NCBI RefSeq assembly: GCF_020092905.1
Contig: NZ_JAGSGB010000003.1
Location: 62,001 to 126,000, forward strand
From: Pacificimonas aurantium
Lineage (GTDB): Bacteria > Pseudomonadota > Alphaproteobacteria > Sphingomonadales > Sphingomonadaceae
Length of the DNA: 64,000 nucleotides
Direction: 5' to 3'
Below the pieces are notes generated by a model, which was not told the DNA's origin, did no database searches, and worked only from the letters and a program-made list of their open reading frames with translations. Shown here piece by piece: positions 34,870 through 44,068 of the stretch. Positions within the stretch are counted from its first letter, which is position 1. The number at the start of each line of letters is the position of its first letter. A program made the position numbers and the translations under genes.

Positions 34870-37377
34870 ATGAAATCAGCCTTTCTCGTAGCGGCGTCCA
34901 GCGCTGCTATCATCTCGACCGCAGCCGCCGCGCAGGGCGTACAGGACGAACAGGGAGCGTCGGCAGCGACTGAACAGACTGCCGCCGAGCGCGAACCTGT
35001 CGCTGCCAGCCGGGTCATCGTCGTGACGGCGACCCGGCGCGCGGAGTCCATCAACGATATCCCGGTGTCGGTCCAGGCCTTCGACGGCGAACAGCTCGAC
35101 AACCTCCGCGTAACGGACACCGAAGACCTGACTGCGGTGGCGCCGAGTTTCACCGTCTCGCGCGGTTACCAGGGTGTGCCGATCTATACCCTTCGCGGAA
35201 TCGGCTTCAACACGATCAACCTGTCGGCGACATCGACGGTCGGCACCTATGTCGACGAAGTCGCGCTGGCCTATCCGTTCATGAATACCGGCCCGGTTTA
35301 CGACCTTGAGCGGGTCGAAGTCCTGAAGGGTCCGCAGGGGACTCTCTACGGCCGGAATACGACTGGTGGGCTGGTCAACTTCATTACGGCAAAGCCGACG
35401 ACATATTTCGAAGCAGGTATTGAGGGTGAGCTGGGCAACTACTCCACCGTCAATTCAGAGGGCTATATTTCCGGTCCGCTCAGCGACTCCATACAGGCGC
35501 GCTTCGCCTTCCGAACCGAGGACAGCTTCGATGGTTGGCAGGAAAGCATCAGCCGCGATGAGACGCTTGGCGAAAATCATCGCTACGGCGCCCGTCTGAC
35601 CATTGCTGCGCAGCCCGCCGACGGGATGGATCTGGAACTTGCGGCCTCCGGGTGGATCAACAATTCCGATACTCTCGCAGCGCAGGCCATCGGCTTCACG
35701 CCGAATACCGATCCGGTTACGGGCGCAAGCGGGGTATTCAACGCCCCCGGCCTGCCGGAATTTGTGGCGAACAACTTCCCGACGGAGGGTGACCAGGCGG
35801 ACTGGGCACCCGATTCCCGCCGCCGCACCGATATCGGCACAGGGCTCGGGCTGGACGAGGACCTACAGGAGAATAACGAGTTCTACTCGCTTCGTGCGCT
35901 TGCGGAACTCGAACTCAGCGACCGCGTGAACCTGATCTCGCTAACCGGGTTCAACCATGTGGAGCGCGATGCCACCTTCGACTGGAGCGGCGCGCCGTAC
36001 GAGGTTCTGATCCAGAATACAGTCGGCGAGATCGACAGTTTCTCGCAGGAGCTACGGGTCGAATATGATGTCGGTCCGGCGCAGATCCTGTTCGGCGGCT
36101 ATTACGCGCACGACGACATCCTCGATACCAACCGGACGCTTCTTGGCGAGAATGCCAACCCGAATTTCATTCGCTTTCTGGGCCTGAACGGTCTTCCCGG
36201 AAGCGGCGGGCCGGCCCCGATCGACATCCCGTTCCTCAACCCCTTCGGCTATACGCCCACCGAAATCGGGCAGGCGTTCCGGACCTACCGCGACGAGGCC
36301 GAATTCCAGACCGAGGTCTTCAGCCTGTTCGCCAATGCTGATGTAGACCTGGCCGATACGCTGCGCCTGACGGCTGGCGTTCGCTACACCGACGACACTC
36401 AGGACTATGTCGGCTGCTCGCGCGACGTGAACGGCAACATGCTGCCCAACGTCAACGTCGTGAATCGCTTTCTCTTCCTGGGCATCTACGGTGAACTCGT
36501 CGATCCGATCAGCCAAGGCGAATGTAATACCTTCGATCCCGAGACGTTGACCTTCGGGCCGGTCGAATCGAGCCTTGAAGAAGACAATGTCGCCTGGCGC
36601 GGCGCACTTGCCTGGGACGCGACGAACGACGTTCTGGTGTTCGGCTCTGTCTCACGCGGTTTCAAATCCGGCAGCACGCCGGTGAACGCCGCCAGCATCG
36701 CGGAACAGAATTTTCCGGCGGTACAGGAGCAGCTCACAGCGTATGAGCTGGGTGTGAAGGCCGGCATGTTCGACAACGCCGCCCAGCTGAACGTGGCGGG
36801 TTTCTACTACGACTATAAGGACAAGCAGCTCAGCAGCTACTTTCCCGATCCCATCTACACCGCCTTGTCGCGGCTCGTGAACGTTCCGACTTCGAACGCC
36901 TGGGGTATCGACGGCGACGTGACCGTCTATGTCGGTGACGAGCTCACGATTTCGGCGGCGGCCACTTATCTCCAGACCGAGATCGAGGCCTATGACGGTA
37001 TCAATGCCGCCGGACAGCCCGAAACCTACGACGGTTCTGAATTCCCTTACAGCCCCGAGTTCTCCGGATCGCTGACGGTCAACTACGATGCGCCGGTCTC
37101 CTCCTCGCTGGGAATGCGCATTACGGCGAACGGGCGATACCAGACCGAGGTCTTCACGACTCTCGAGAACGAGTATCCCTACACCATCGACGACTATGCC
37201 ATCGTGAACGCCAGCGCGGCGCTCTACGGCCTCGACACGGGCTGGGAAGTCAGCGTCTGGGGACGAAACCTGACCGATACCTACTACTGGTCGGCAGTGG
37301 CTTCGAACGCGAACACCGTGGTTCGTTTCCCCGGTCGGACGCGCACATTCGGCTTGTCCGTCAGCTACGATTTCTGA
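34870..37377 (+). CDS. TonB-dependent receptor
   Basis: 835 residues from the ATG at 34870, chosen because it gives a signal peptide (MKSAFLVAASSAAIISTAAAAQG) after GGGGAAAA. The plug shows VIVVTATRRAESINDIPVSVQAF, PIYTLRGIGFNT, YVDEVALAYPF, LERVEVLKGPQGTLYGRNTTGGLVNFIT, typical of sphingomonad receptors often linked to aromatic or plant-derived substrates. The barrel ends FPGRTRTFGLSVSYDF. Divergent from a TetR regulator; followed by a strong terminator, so it is a single-gene unit. Confidence 0.94.
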   Translation: MKSAFLVAASSAAIISTAAAAQGVQDEQGASAATEQTAAEREPVAASRVIVVTATRRAESINDIPVSVQAFDGEQLDNLRVTDTEDLTAVAPSFTVSRGYQGVPIYTLRGIGFNTINLSATSTVGTYVDEVALAYPFMNTGPVYDLERVEVLKGPQGTLYGRNTTGGLVNFITAKPTTYFEAGIEGELGNYSTVNSEGYISGPLSDSIQARFAFRTEDSFDGWQESISRDETLGENHRYGARLTIAAQPADGMDLELAASGWINNSDTLAAQAIGFTPNTDPVTGASGVFNAPGLPEFVANNFPTEGDQADWAPDSRRRTDIGTGLGLDEDLQENNEFYSLRALAELELSDRVNLISLTGFNHVERDATFDWSGAPYEVLIQNTVGEIDSFSQELRVEYDVGPAQILFGGYYAHDDILDTNRTLLGENANPNFIRFLGLNGLPGSGGPAPIDIPFLNPFGYTPTEIGQAFRTYRDEAEFQTEVFSLFANADVDLADTLRLTAGVRYTDDTQDYVGCSRDVNGNMLPNVNVVNRFLFLGIYGELVDPISQGECNTFDPETLTFGPVESSLEEDNVAWRGALAWDATNDVLVFGSVSRGFKSGSTPVNAASIAEQNFPAVQEQLTAYELGVKAGMFDNAAQLNVAGFYYDYKDKQLSSYFPDPIYTALSRLVNVPTSNAWGIDGDVTVYVGDELTISAAATYLQTEIEAYDGINAAGQPETYDGSEFPYSPEFSGSLTVNYDAPVSSSLGMRITANGRYQTEVFTTLENEYPYTIDDYAIVNASAALYGLDTGWEVSVWGRNLTDTYYWSAVASNANTVVRFPGRTRTFGLSVSYDF

Positions 37378-37410
37378 GCCGTTTTCCTCCCAAGGGGCGG
37401 TTCAGCAACT

Positions 37411-37439
37411 GCCGGCGGCAACCCCGCCGGCCTTTTTTT
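37411..37439 (+). terminator. Rho-independent terminator after TonB receptor
   Basis: Perfect 8-bp stem GCCGGCGG/CCGCCGGC around CAACC, followed after one C by seven T residues (37433-37439). Confidence 0.92.
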
Positions 37440-37542
37440 GAAGGCCTCCCAGGTCAGAGCCTCGCTCGGACCTGGGAGTTATCCAACTTACCGGCCAGGC
37501 TGAGTTCTAGCGCCCCGGCATGCTATGTACTTCCACCGCGGG

Positions 37543-38676
37543 CTAGGCGGCGGACGCAAGAGTGGCGGCGAGATCGTCCGCGAGCAGTTCGGCGGCGATG
37601 CGGTCGAGAAGAAGCGCGCCGCGTTCGGTCAGCCGCAGGCGCGGCTCGGCCTCGACCAGGCTCAATTCGGAGAGGCGCGAGAGCGCCGCGGCGTCGATGG
37701 CGCCCGACAGCGGAACGCCGGTCCGGTCCAGAAACCCGTCCGGATCGATCCCCGTCTCCAGCCGCAAACCCATCATGAGGGCTTCGGCAGCGCGCTCCTG
37801 AGCGGGCAACGGCGTCTCGGTTTCCGGAGCGGGCCCGGAGGCGAGCCAGCGCTCCGGCAGCCGGGTGCGAACCGTCGCCGCGTGGGAGCGGCGACCATGC
37901 GCGCCCGGCCCGACACCCGCATAGTCGCCATACTGCCAATAGCTGAGATTGTGACGGCTCTCGGCGCCGAAACGCGCAAAGTTTGACGTCTCGTAAGGTG
38001 CAAGGCCCGCTGTGCGGCAGCGCGCGCGCGTCAACTCGAACATCTCGGCAGCCGGGTCCTCGGCCGGCAGGACAAGTTCGCCGCGCGCGTAGCGCGTCGC
38101 GAAGTGCGTGCCCGGTTCGATGGTGAGCTGGTAGAGCGAAAGATGCTCGGTTCCGAAAGCGAGCGCCCGCTCCAGCTCGCGCTCCCAGGCACCGGGCGTC
38201 TGTCCTTCGCGTGCGTAGATCAGGTCGAAGCTGACGCGGTCAAAGTTCCGCTGCGCGGCCTCAAGGGCCGCGAGGGCTTCGGCAAGGTCGTGCGTACGTC
38301 CAAGCCGCGTCAGGTCCGTATCGTCGAGCGCCTGGATGCCGAGTGACGTGCGATTGACGCCGGCGGCGCGGAAACCGGCGAACCGCTCCGCTTCCACAGT
38401 GGAAGGATTTGCTTCCAGCGTGATTTCGACTTCGTCAGCGCAGGGCCAGAGGCCCGTCGCCGCCTCGATGATCGCCGCTGCGCTTTCCGGCTGCATCAGC
38501 GACGGTGTTCCGCCGCCGAAAAAGATGCTCGTCAGCAGCTGCCCTGGGGTGCGTTCCTGTTCGTAGCGAAGTTCATCGAGGATCTTCGCGAGCCACGCCG
38601 CCTCCGGCAGCGCCGTGCGCACATGACTGTTGAAATCGCAATAGGGGCATTTGCGCGCGCAGAACGGCCAATGCAC
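37543..38676 (-). CDS. hemW: HemW-type radical SAM protein
   Basis: HemW/YggW family radical SAM protein, a haem chaperone in bacteria where it has been studied. The SAM cluster motif is CARKCPYCDF (Cys6, Cys10, Cys13 from this start). Hallmarks are SIFFGGGTPSLM, EITLEANPSTVE, RTSLGIQALDDTDLTRLGRTH, FDLIYAREGQT and LSYWQYGDYAGVGPGAHG. The GTG at 38676 leaves the normal N-terminus ALALYVHWPFC outside. That sequence is encoded in frame back to an ATC at 38698-38700 with no ATG, GTG or TTG, so the real start is uncertain. Directly downstream of rdgB. Confidence 0.92.
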   Translation of the reverse strand: MHWPFCARKCPYCDFNSHVRTALPEAAWLAKILDELRYEQERTPGQLLTSIFFGGGTPSLMQPESAAAIIEAATGLWPCADEVEITLEANPSTVEAERFAGFRAAGVNRTSLGIQALDDTDLTRLGRTHDLAEALAALEAAQRNFDRVSFDLIYAREGQTPGAWERELERALAFGTEHLSLYQLTIEPGTHFATRYARGELVLPAEDPAAEMFELTRARCRTAGLAPYETSNFARFGAESRHNLSYWQYGDYAGVGPGAHGRRSHAATVRTRLPERWLASGPAPETETPLPAQERAAEALMMGLRLETGIDPDGFLDRTGVPLSGAIDAAALSRLSELSLVEAEPRLRLTERGALLLDRIAAELLADDLAATLASAA

Positions 38677-38729
38677 GTAAAGGGCGAGGGCGTCTGCGAT
38701 ATCGGCGTTCCGGTCTCGGCGTTCCTGTC

Positions 38730-39335
38730 TCAGCGATCCAGGCAGGCGCGAACGAGCTGGCCGAACGCCGCCGCCCGGTGGCTGAGTTCATGTTTCCGGT
38801 CGGGATCCATCTCCCCGAAGGTAATGTCGTCGCCCTCCCGCTGAAAGATAGGGTCGTATCCGAAGCCCCGGTTGCCGCGCGGAGGCCAGACGATCCGGCC
38901 GTGGACGTGGCCCTCGAACGTCTCAGTGTGGCCGTCGGGCCAGGCGAGGGACAGGGCACAGGTGAAGTGGGCGCTGTCCGGTCCGGCACTCTTGGTCATT
39001 TCCTCATGGACGCGCTTCATGGCGAGGTCGAAGTCCTTTTCCGGACCGCCCCAGCGCGCCGAATAGATGCCCGGTGCCCCGCCCAAAGCGTCGACCACCA
39101 ACCCGCTGTCATCCGCAAGGGCCGGTTTCCCGCTTGCCGTCGTAGCGGCCACGGCTTTCAGCTCGGCATTGCCGCGGAAACTGTCCTCCGTCTCCTCCGG
39201 TTCGGGCAAGCCGAGATCGCCTGCCGAGACGGGCTCGACGCCGAACGGTCCCAGAAGCGCTGCGATTTCGCGGACCTTGCCCGGGTTGTGGCTTGCAATG
39301 ACCAGCGGCCCGGGCTCGAGCTGGCGGCTGGTCAT
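38730..39335 (-). CDS. rdgB: XTP/dITP diphosphatase (RdgB/HAM1)
   Basis: House-cleaning pyrophosphatase removing non-canonical purine nucleoside triphosphates, 201 residues. Start ATG at 39335 overlaps the rph stop (ATGA). Motifs: [66 protein letters not shown] and [10 protein letters not shown]. The order rph-rdgB-hemW is common in Alphaproteobacteria. Confidence 0.97.
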   Translation of the reverse strand: MTSRQLEPGPLVIASHNPGKVREIAALLGPFGVEPVSAGDLGLPEPEETEDSFRGNAELKAVAATTASGKPALADDSGLVVDALGGAPGIYSARWGGPEKDFDLAMKRVHEEMTKSAGPDSAHFTCALSLAWPDGHTETFEGHVHGRIVWPPRGNRGFGYDPIFQREGDDITFGEMDPDRKHELSHRAAAFGQLVRACLDR

Positions 39336-40060
39336 TTTCCCGAAGCCTGCTGCGCTGCCTGTTTCTGCGCGGAAAAGATTTCGTCGCATCCCATGCGGGC
39401 CAGGCGAAGCAGCCGCAGCAGCATTTCCTCGTCGAAAGGGTCCTGCTCGGCTGTGCCCTGAATTTCAACGATCCCGCCACCCGGGATCATGACGAAATTG
39501 GCGTCGGTTTCGGCGTTCGAATCCTCATCATAGTCGAGGTCGGAGACGGCCGTGCCCTGATAGACACCGCATGAAATTGCAGCGACCTGCGCGGTGATGG
39601 GGTCCTGCATGTCCGGATTGTCGGCCATCAGTCTGTCGACCGCCATGCGCAGCGCCACCCACGCACCCGAGATCGAGGCCGTGCGGGTGCCGCCATCCGC
39701 CTGGATCACGTCGCAGTCGAGCGTGATCTGGCGCTCACCGAGCTTTTCAAGGTCAACCACGGCGCGCAGCGAACGACCGATGAGCCGCTGGATTTCCTGC
39801 GTGCGACCGGATTGCTTTCCGCGCGCTGCTTCGCGGCTGCCGCGGGTGTGCGTCGAACCGGGCAGCATGCCATATTCACCGGTGACCCAGCCCTTGCCCT
39901 GTCCGCGGAGCCAGGGCGGCAGCCGCTCCTCGACGCTGGCGGTACACAGAACATGGGTATCACCGAACTTGATCAGCACCGACCCGGCCGCGTGCTTGGT
40001 GTAGTTGGGAACGATTTCGATGGCGCGCATCTGATCGGGCGCGCGTCCGGATGGGCGCAT
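39332..40060 (-). CDS. rph: Ribonuclease PH
   Basis: Phosphorolytic 3'-exoribonuclease that trims tRNA precursors, 242 residues. The ATG at 40060 is preferred over the one at 40066, because AAGGA lies directly against the latter but six bases from the former. Motifs: [83 protein letters not shown]. Translationally coupled to rdgB. Confidence 0.96.
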   Translation of the reverse strand: MRPSGRAPDQMRAIEIVPNYTKHAAGSVLIKFGDTHVLCTASVEERLPPWLRGQGKGWVTGEYGMLPGSTHTRGSREAARGKQSGRTQEIQRLIGRSLRAVVDLEKLGERQITLDCDVIQADGGTRTASISGAWVALRMAVDRLMADNPDMQDPITAQVAAISCGVYQGTAVSDLDYDEDSNAETDANFVMIPGGGIVEIQGTAEQDPFDEEMLLRLLRLARMGCDEIFSAQKQAAQQASGK

Positions 40061-40121
40061 GGGCATTCCTTCTTTTTCGGCAAGCTGTCTTGGGCGGTGC
40101 GTCTAGTCGCTAGCCGGGCGA

Positions 40122-40233
40122 CTGTCATCCCGGCGCGGACCCGGCCGCGTGTGGCGGGAACCGAGCCGGCAGCGCCCCCGGCTCGCCCGGGGCTGAGAGG
40201 TAGGGGGATGCGGGCCGGCGGCCGGGATGACAG
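40122..40233. repeat. 112-bp intergenic element with perfect 13-bp terminal inverted repeats
   Basis: CTGTCATCCCGGC at 40122-40134 is exactly repeated in inverted form as GCCGGGATGACAG at 40221-40233. The interior is very GC-rich with further internal complementarity (CGGACCCGGCCGCG, GAGCCGGC...GCCCCCGGCTC). It fills the gap between the divergent rph and hrcA genes. The layout fits a small non-coding palindromic repeat of the type scattered in bacterial genomes; no coding sequence is visible. Confidence 0.7.
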
Positions 40234-40265
40234 AAGCAGGACGGCTACCTAAATCAGCCTAGCGA

Positions 40266-41312
40266 ATGACTGACCTAACCGAACTTTCCGACCGCGCGCG
40301 CACGGTCTTTGCGCAGGTGGTCGAACAATATGTCACGACCGGCATGCCTGTCGGGTCGAAGACGCTGGCAGCACGGCCCGATGCGCTGCGCCTGTCGCCC
40401 GCATCCATCCGCAGCGTCCTGAAGGACCTCGAGTCCGCAGGTTTGCTGGCGGCCCCGCATACTTCTGCCGGACGCATGCCGACCGATGCCGGGCTGCGCC
40501 TGTTCGTGGACGGGATGATCGAGTGGAGGAAACCGGACGAAGCCGAGCGCGCGGCGATCGAACAGCAGACCCGCGCCGCCACGTCCGAAGGGTTGAGCAG
40601 CGCGCTGGAAAAGACCACTGGCGCGCTGGCGGACCTGGCCTCCTGTGCTGCGCTGGTAATGATGCCCCGCGGCGATGCGCGCCTGCGCCAGGTTGCCTTC
40701 ACCCGTCTGTCGGACCGGCGCGCGCTTATGGTTCTGATCGGTGCGGACGGAAGCGTCGAAAACCGCATCGTGGAAAGCGAGGAAGCGCTGAGCGACGCGG
40801 CGCTGGCAGAAGCGACCAACTATGCGAATGAGCGCCTGTCGGGTCTGACGCTGAAAGAGGGCGTAGAGCGGCTGGAACAGGAAATTCGCAGCGGGCGCGC
40901 GGCACTACAGAAGGCTGCCTCCGGGCTCGTCGAAACCGGCCTGGCCGTCTGGTCGCGTGATGAGAGCAACCGCGCCGTCCTGATCGTGCGGGGCCAGGCG
41001 CACCTGCTGGACCCGTCCAATGCGGACGACCTGGACCGGGTCCGCCAGCTTCTTGAAGATATAGACGAGAAGGAACAACTTCTCAGCGTGCTTGACCTGG
41101 CCCGCGAGGCAAAGTCGATGCGCATCTTCATCGGAGCGGAGAATCCGCTCTACTCGCTGTCGGGGTCGAGCATGATCGCGGCGCCCTATGCCTCCGATGG
41201 AGGGAGCATATTGGGGGTCGTCGGGGTTATCGGGCCGACGCGATTGAACTATGCGCGCATCATACCAATGGTGGATTATACCGCTAAAACACTATCGAGG
41301 CTGATAGAATGA
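40266..41312 (+). CDS. hrcA: Heat-inducible transcription repressor HrcA
   Basis: 348-residue HrcA repressor that binds CIRCE operators, usually upstream of groESL in this class. An N-terminal winged helix (TELSDRARTVFAQVVEQYVTTGMPVGSKTL, LSPASIRSVLKDLESAGLL, HTSAGRMPTDAGLR) is followed by the GAF-like dimerisation domain and the C-terminal GVVGVIGPTRLNYARIIPMVDYTA. No TTAGCACTC-N9-GAGTGCTAA element is visible upstream of this gene, grpE or dnaK. The stop overlaps the grpE start. Confidence 0.95.
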   Translation: MTDLTELSDRARTVFAQVVEQYVTTGMPVGSKTLAARPDALRLSPASIRSVLKDLESAGLLAAPHTSAGRMPTDAGLRLFVDGMIEWRKPDEAERAAIEQQTRAATSEGLSSALEKTTGALADLASCAALVMMPRGDARLRQVAFTRLSDRRALMVLIGADGSVENRIVESEEALSDAALAEATNYANERLSGLTLKEGVERLEQEIRSGRAALQKAASGLVETGLAVWSRDESNRAVLIVRGQAHLLDPSNADDLDRVRQLLEDIDEKEQLLSVLDLAREAKSMRIFIGAENPLYSLSGSSMIAAPYASDGGSILGVVGVIGPTRLNYARIIPMVDYTAKTLSRLIE

Positions 41313-41902
41313 CGACTGAAAACGCTCATAACGACGACAAGAACACCGAGCCCGAGCGGACCGAACCCGACTTTTCGAGTGCCGAAGCCGAACTGGCCGA
41401 GGCAGAAGCCGAAGCGGCGGCGGGCGAGACCCATGACGCCGAACAGGACCAGCGCCTGACCGACCTGGAGTCCGAAGTCGCGACGCTGAAGGACCGTCTG
41501 ATGCGGGCCGTGGCGGAGACAGAAAATGTGCGCCGCCGCCTTGAGCGCGAAAAGGAAGACAGTTCGAGCTATGCCATCACCGGTTTCGCCCGGGATCTGC
41601 TCTCGGTAGCCGACAACCTGACACGTGCGCTCGACGCTGCCGAAAAGGACGAGGTGGTCAACAAGGGTCTGCTCACCGGCGTGGAGATGACGCAGAAGGA
41701 ACTGATGAAGGCGTTCGAGAAGCACGGCATTTCACGCGTGGAGAGCGTCGGGCAGCCGCTCGATCCGCACACACATCAGGCCATGATGGAAGTGGAAGCC
41801 GACGAAGAACATGCCGCCGGGACCATCGTGCAGGAATTGCAGCCGGGGTACAAGATCAAGGACCGCCTGCTGCGGCCTGCCATGGTCAGCGTCGCGAAGT
41901 AG
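41309..41902 (+). CDS. grpE: Nucleotide exchange factor GrpE
   Basis: 197-residue co-chaperone that releases ADP from DnaK. An acidic, low-complexity N-terminus (residues 1-50) is followed by the coiled coil (RLTDLESEVATLKDRLMRAVAETENVRRRLEREKED) and the C-terminal beta domain with VGQPLDPHTHQAMMEVE, GTIVQELQPGYKIKDRLLRPAMVSVAK. Its ATG overlaps the hrcA stop. dnaK and dnaJ are 6.7 kb further downstream rather than adjacent. Confidence 0.96.
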   Translation: MTTENAHNDDKNTEPERTEPDFSSAEAELAEAEAEAAAGETHDAEQDQRLTDLESEVATLKDRLMRAVAETENVRRRLEREKEDSSSYAITGFARDLLSVADNLTRALDAAEKDEVVNKGLLTGVEMTQKELMKAFEKHGISRVESVGQPLDPHTHQAMMEVEADEEHAAGTIVQELQPGYKIKDRLLRPAMVSVAK

Positions 41903-41981
41903 CGGCAGTGATCGGGCACCCCGGGGGCCGCGGTACGGCGGCCGGCCGCAGCTGCCTTTCCGACCGAAGGGACAGGGAAGC

Positions 41982-42101
41982 ATGTCGAAATGGCGCGCCG
42001 CGCTGTTCCGACGCATGAACCGCAATGCGGGACGGGCGATGCAATTCTTCCGCATTCCCAGTGAGCGGGTCATCGAAAGCGGTTTGCAGGTGCAAATCTA
42101 G
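41982..42101 (+). pseudogene. Isolated 39-codon KUP potassium transporter C-terminal tail
   Basis: A short frame encoding MSKWRAALFRRMNRNAGRAM, then QFFRIPSERVIESGLQVQI, matches the extreme C-terminus of KUP-family potassium transporters (RNA...FFxIPxxRVxExGxQVxI). The rest of KUP (about 600 residues) is absent; upstream is grpE. The fragment has its own ATG and a good AGGGAAG Shine-Dalgarno, so it could be either a deletion remnant or a retained mini-gene. The remaining gap (41903-42238) between grpE and the DUF885 gene holds nothing else I can identify. Confidence 0.6.
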
Positions 42102-42238
42102 CCGCCTCGCCGCCCGGTCCGCGGCGAGGCGCGGGTTCTGGACGCGCTAGGTGCTTCTTCCTGCGACCGCGGCTTTGCATTGGCGGCGACGCTTTCTAAG
42201 CAGCGGTCGATGTGACTTTTCGGGGATGGAGGCTGAAC

Positions 42239-44038
42239 ATGGGTCTGGGACGCGTACTGGCGGCGGCGCTGCTTGCGGGTAATCTGGCGGCCCTGCCGCT
42301 GACGGGCGCCGCGGCGCAGGAGCCCGGCGTTGCGGCCACCGACGAGAGCGCCGCAACCGCGGCGGATACCGCGCTTCAGGCGCTGTACGAGGAATATTGG
42401 GACTGGCGCAGCGAGGAGTTCGGCCTGATCGAAGAGGCGAACGGATCGATGGCACTGGGGGCCGGCCTGCCCTCCGTAACCCCCGAGGCGCAGACGCGCC
42501 GCGCCGCCTACTACCAGGACCTGCTGGCGCGGCTTAGCGGGATCGACATGGCGGCGCTGTCCCCGGCGGAGCGGACGAACGCCATCGTCTTTCGTACAAT
42601 CCTCGAAGAGCAGGTCGGCGACGCGCGTTACCGCGAATGGGAAATGCCGTTCGACAGCGACTCGTCCTTCTGGACCTATCTCAATCCGCGCGCTCCCTAT
42701 GCGAGCGCCGAAGAGTATGAGCGCTACATCGCCCGTATGCGGCAGGTGCCGCGCTATTTCGCCGAACATATCGAGAATGCGCGCGCCGGTCTGGCGCGCG
42801 GCTTCTCGGTGCCGCGGGTGACGCTGGAAGGGCGCGACGCCTCGATCGAAAGCTATACCGGCGCCGAGGTGGAGCAGAATCCCTTCTGGGATGCCTTCGA
42901 AGCCATGCCGCAAAGCATCGCCGAAGCTGAGCGGGACCGCCTTCGCGCCGAAGGGCGGGCCGCGATCGAGGAGGCGGTCATTCCCGCCTACCGCGACCTC
43001 TTGTCCTTCATGCGCGAGGAGTACCTGCCCGCGACCCGCACGAGCCTCGGCGCGCGCGAGTTTCCCGACGGCGAGGCCTATTACCGCCAGCAGCTGAAGC
43101 AATATACGACGCTCGACCTGGGACCGGAGGAGATTCACGAGATCGGCCTGCGCGAGGTCGCGCGCATCGAGCGCGAGATGCAGGCGGTGATGGACGAGGT
43201 CGGGTTCGAGGGCACGCTGCCCGAATTCACCGCCGCGCTCCGCAGCGATCCGCAGTTCATCGCCGAGGACGGCGACGAGTTGATGGGCGTCTCGGCCTAT
43301 GTGGCAAAGCGCGTCGACGGCGTGCTGGACGACTATTTCGGCTTTCTGCCGCGACACCGCTTCACCATCCGGCCGGTACCCGAGGCCATCGCGCCCTTCT
43401 ACACCGCGGGGCGCGGGGGGCTGGAAAGCTGCCTGATGAACACGCACGACCTGCCCTCGCGCCCGCTCTACAATATTCCGGCGCTGACGCTGCATGAGTG
43501 CGTGCCCGGCCATTCCTTCCAGGCGAGCGTGGCGCTGGAACGCGAAGGCGCTCCGCGCTTCCGCCGTCAGACCTATTTTTCCGGCTTCGGCGAAGGCTGG
43601 GGCCTCTACACCGAATATCTGGGCGAGGAGATGGGCATCTACCGGACGCCCTATGAGCGGTTCGGCAAGCTGTCCTACGAGATGTGGCGCGCGGTGCGCC
43701 TCGTTATCGACACGGGCATTCATCATTATGGCTGGGACCGCCAGCGCGCCGTGGACTATCTGGCGGACCGCACGGCCCTGTCGGAGCATGAAGTCGGCAC
43801 CGAAGTGGATCGCTATATCAGCTGGCCGGGCCAGGCGACGGCCTACAAGCTGGGCGAGATGACGATCCGCCGCCTGCGCCGCGAGGCCGAAGCCGAGCTG
43901 GGCGAAGAGTTCGACATTCGCAAATTCCACGACGTGATCCTCGCGCTCGGCTCGGTGCCGCTTCCCGCGCTCGAGACGCGGATCGAGGACTTCATTGCCT
44001 CGGGCGGCGAAGGGCTGCCGAACGTGACCTACGAGTAG
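42239..44038 (+). CDS. DUF885 exported peptidase-like protein
   Basis: 599 residues from the ATG at 42239, after GGAGG, giving a signal peptide (MGLGRVLAAALLAGNLAALPLTGAAAQ). The DUF885 family is related to gluzincin carboxypeptidases: ALTLHECVPGHSFQ carries an HExxxGH-type zinc site, and downstream FGEGWGLYTEYLGEEMG supplies a likely third ligand region. The N-terminal helical half (LYEEYWDWRSEEFG, WTYLNPRAPYASAEEYERYI) is typical. Substrate unknown; probably a periplasmic peptidase. Confidence 0.9.
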   Translation: MGLGRVLAAALLAGNLAALPLTGAAAQEPGVAATDESAATAADTALQALYEEYWDWRSEEFGLIEEANGSMALGAGLPSVTPEAQTRRAAYYQDLLARLSGIDMAALSPAERTNAIVFRTILEEQVGDARYREWEMPFDSDSSFWTYLNPRAPYASAEEYERYIARMRQVPRYFAEHIENARAGLARGFSVPRVTLEGRDASIESYTGAEVEQNPFWDAFEAMPQSIAEAERDRLRAEGRAAIEEAVIPAYRDLLSFMREEYLPATRTSLGAREFPDGEAYYRQQLKQYTTLDLGPEEIHEIGLREVARIEREMQAVMDEVGFEGTLPEFTAALRSDPQFIAEDGDELMGVSAYVAKRVDGVLDDYFGFLPRHRFTIRPVPEAIAPFYTAGRGGLESCLMNTHDLPSRPLYNIPALTLHECVPGHSFQASVALEREGAPRFRRQTYFSGFGEGWGLYTEYLGEEMGIYRTPYERFGKLSYEMWRAVRLVIDTGIHHYGWDRQRAVDYLADRTALSEHEVGTEVDRYISWPGQATAYKLGEMTIRRLRREAEAELGEEFDIRKFHDVILALGSVPLPALETRIEDFIASGGEGLPNVTYE

Positions 44039-44068
44039 GTCTGGCGCGGGAAGAGGGAGCACGCGTCA

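Noticed and set aside
42098-44062. A 654-codon open frame on the minus strand opposite the DUF885 gene, and similar long antisense frames opposite dnaK (48738-50702), ccoN (16501-18141) and the TonB receptor (9713-11455)
   Set aside because: They are byproducts of GC-rich codon use on the opposite strand; each lies over a gene with clear domains and signal or catalytic motifs, and the antisense products have no recognisable domain.
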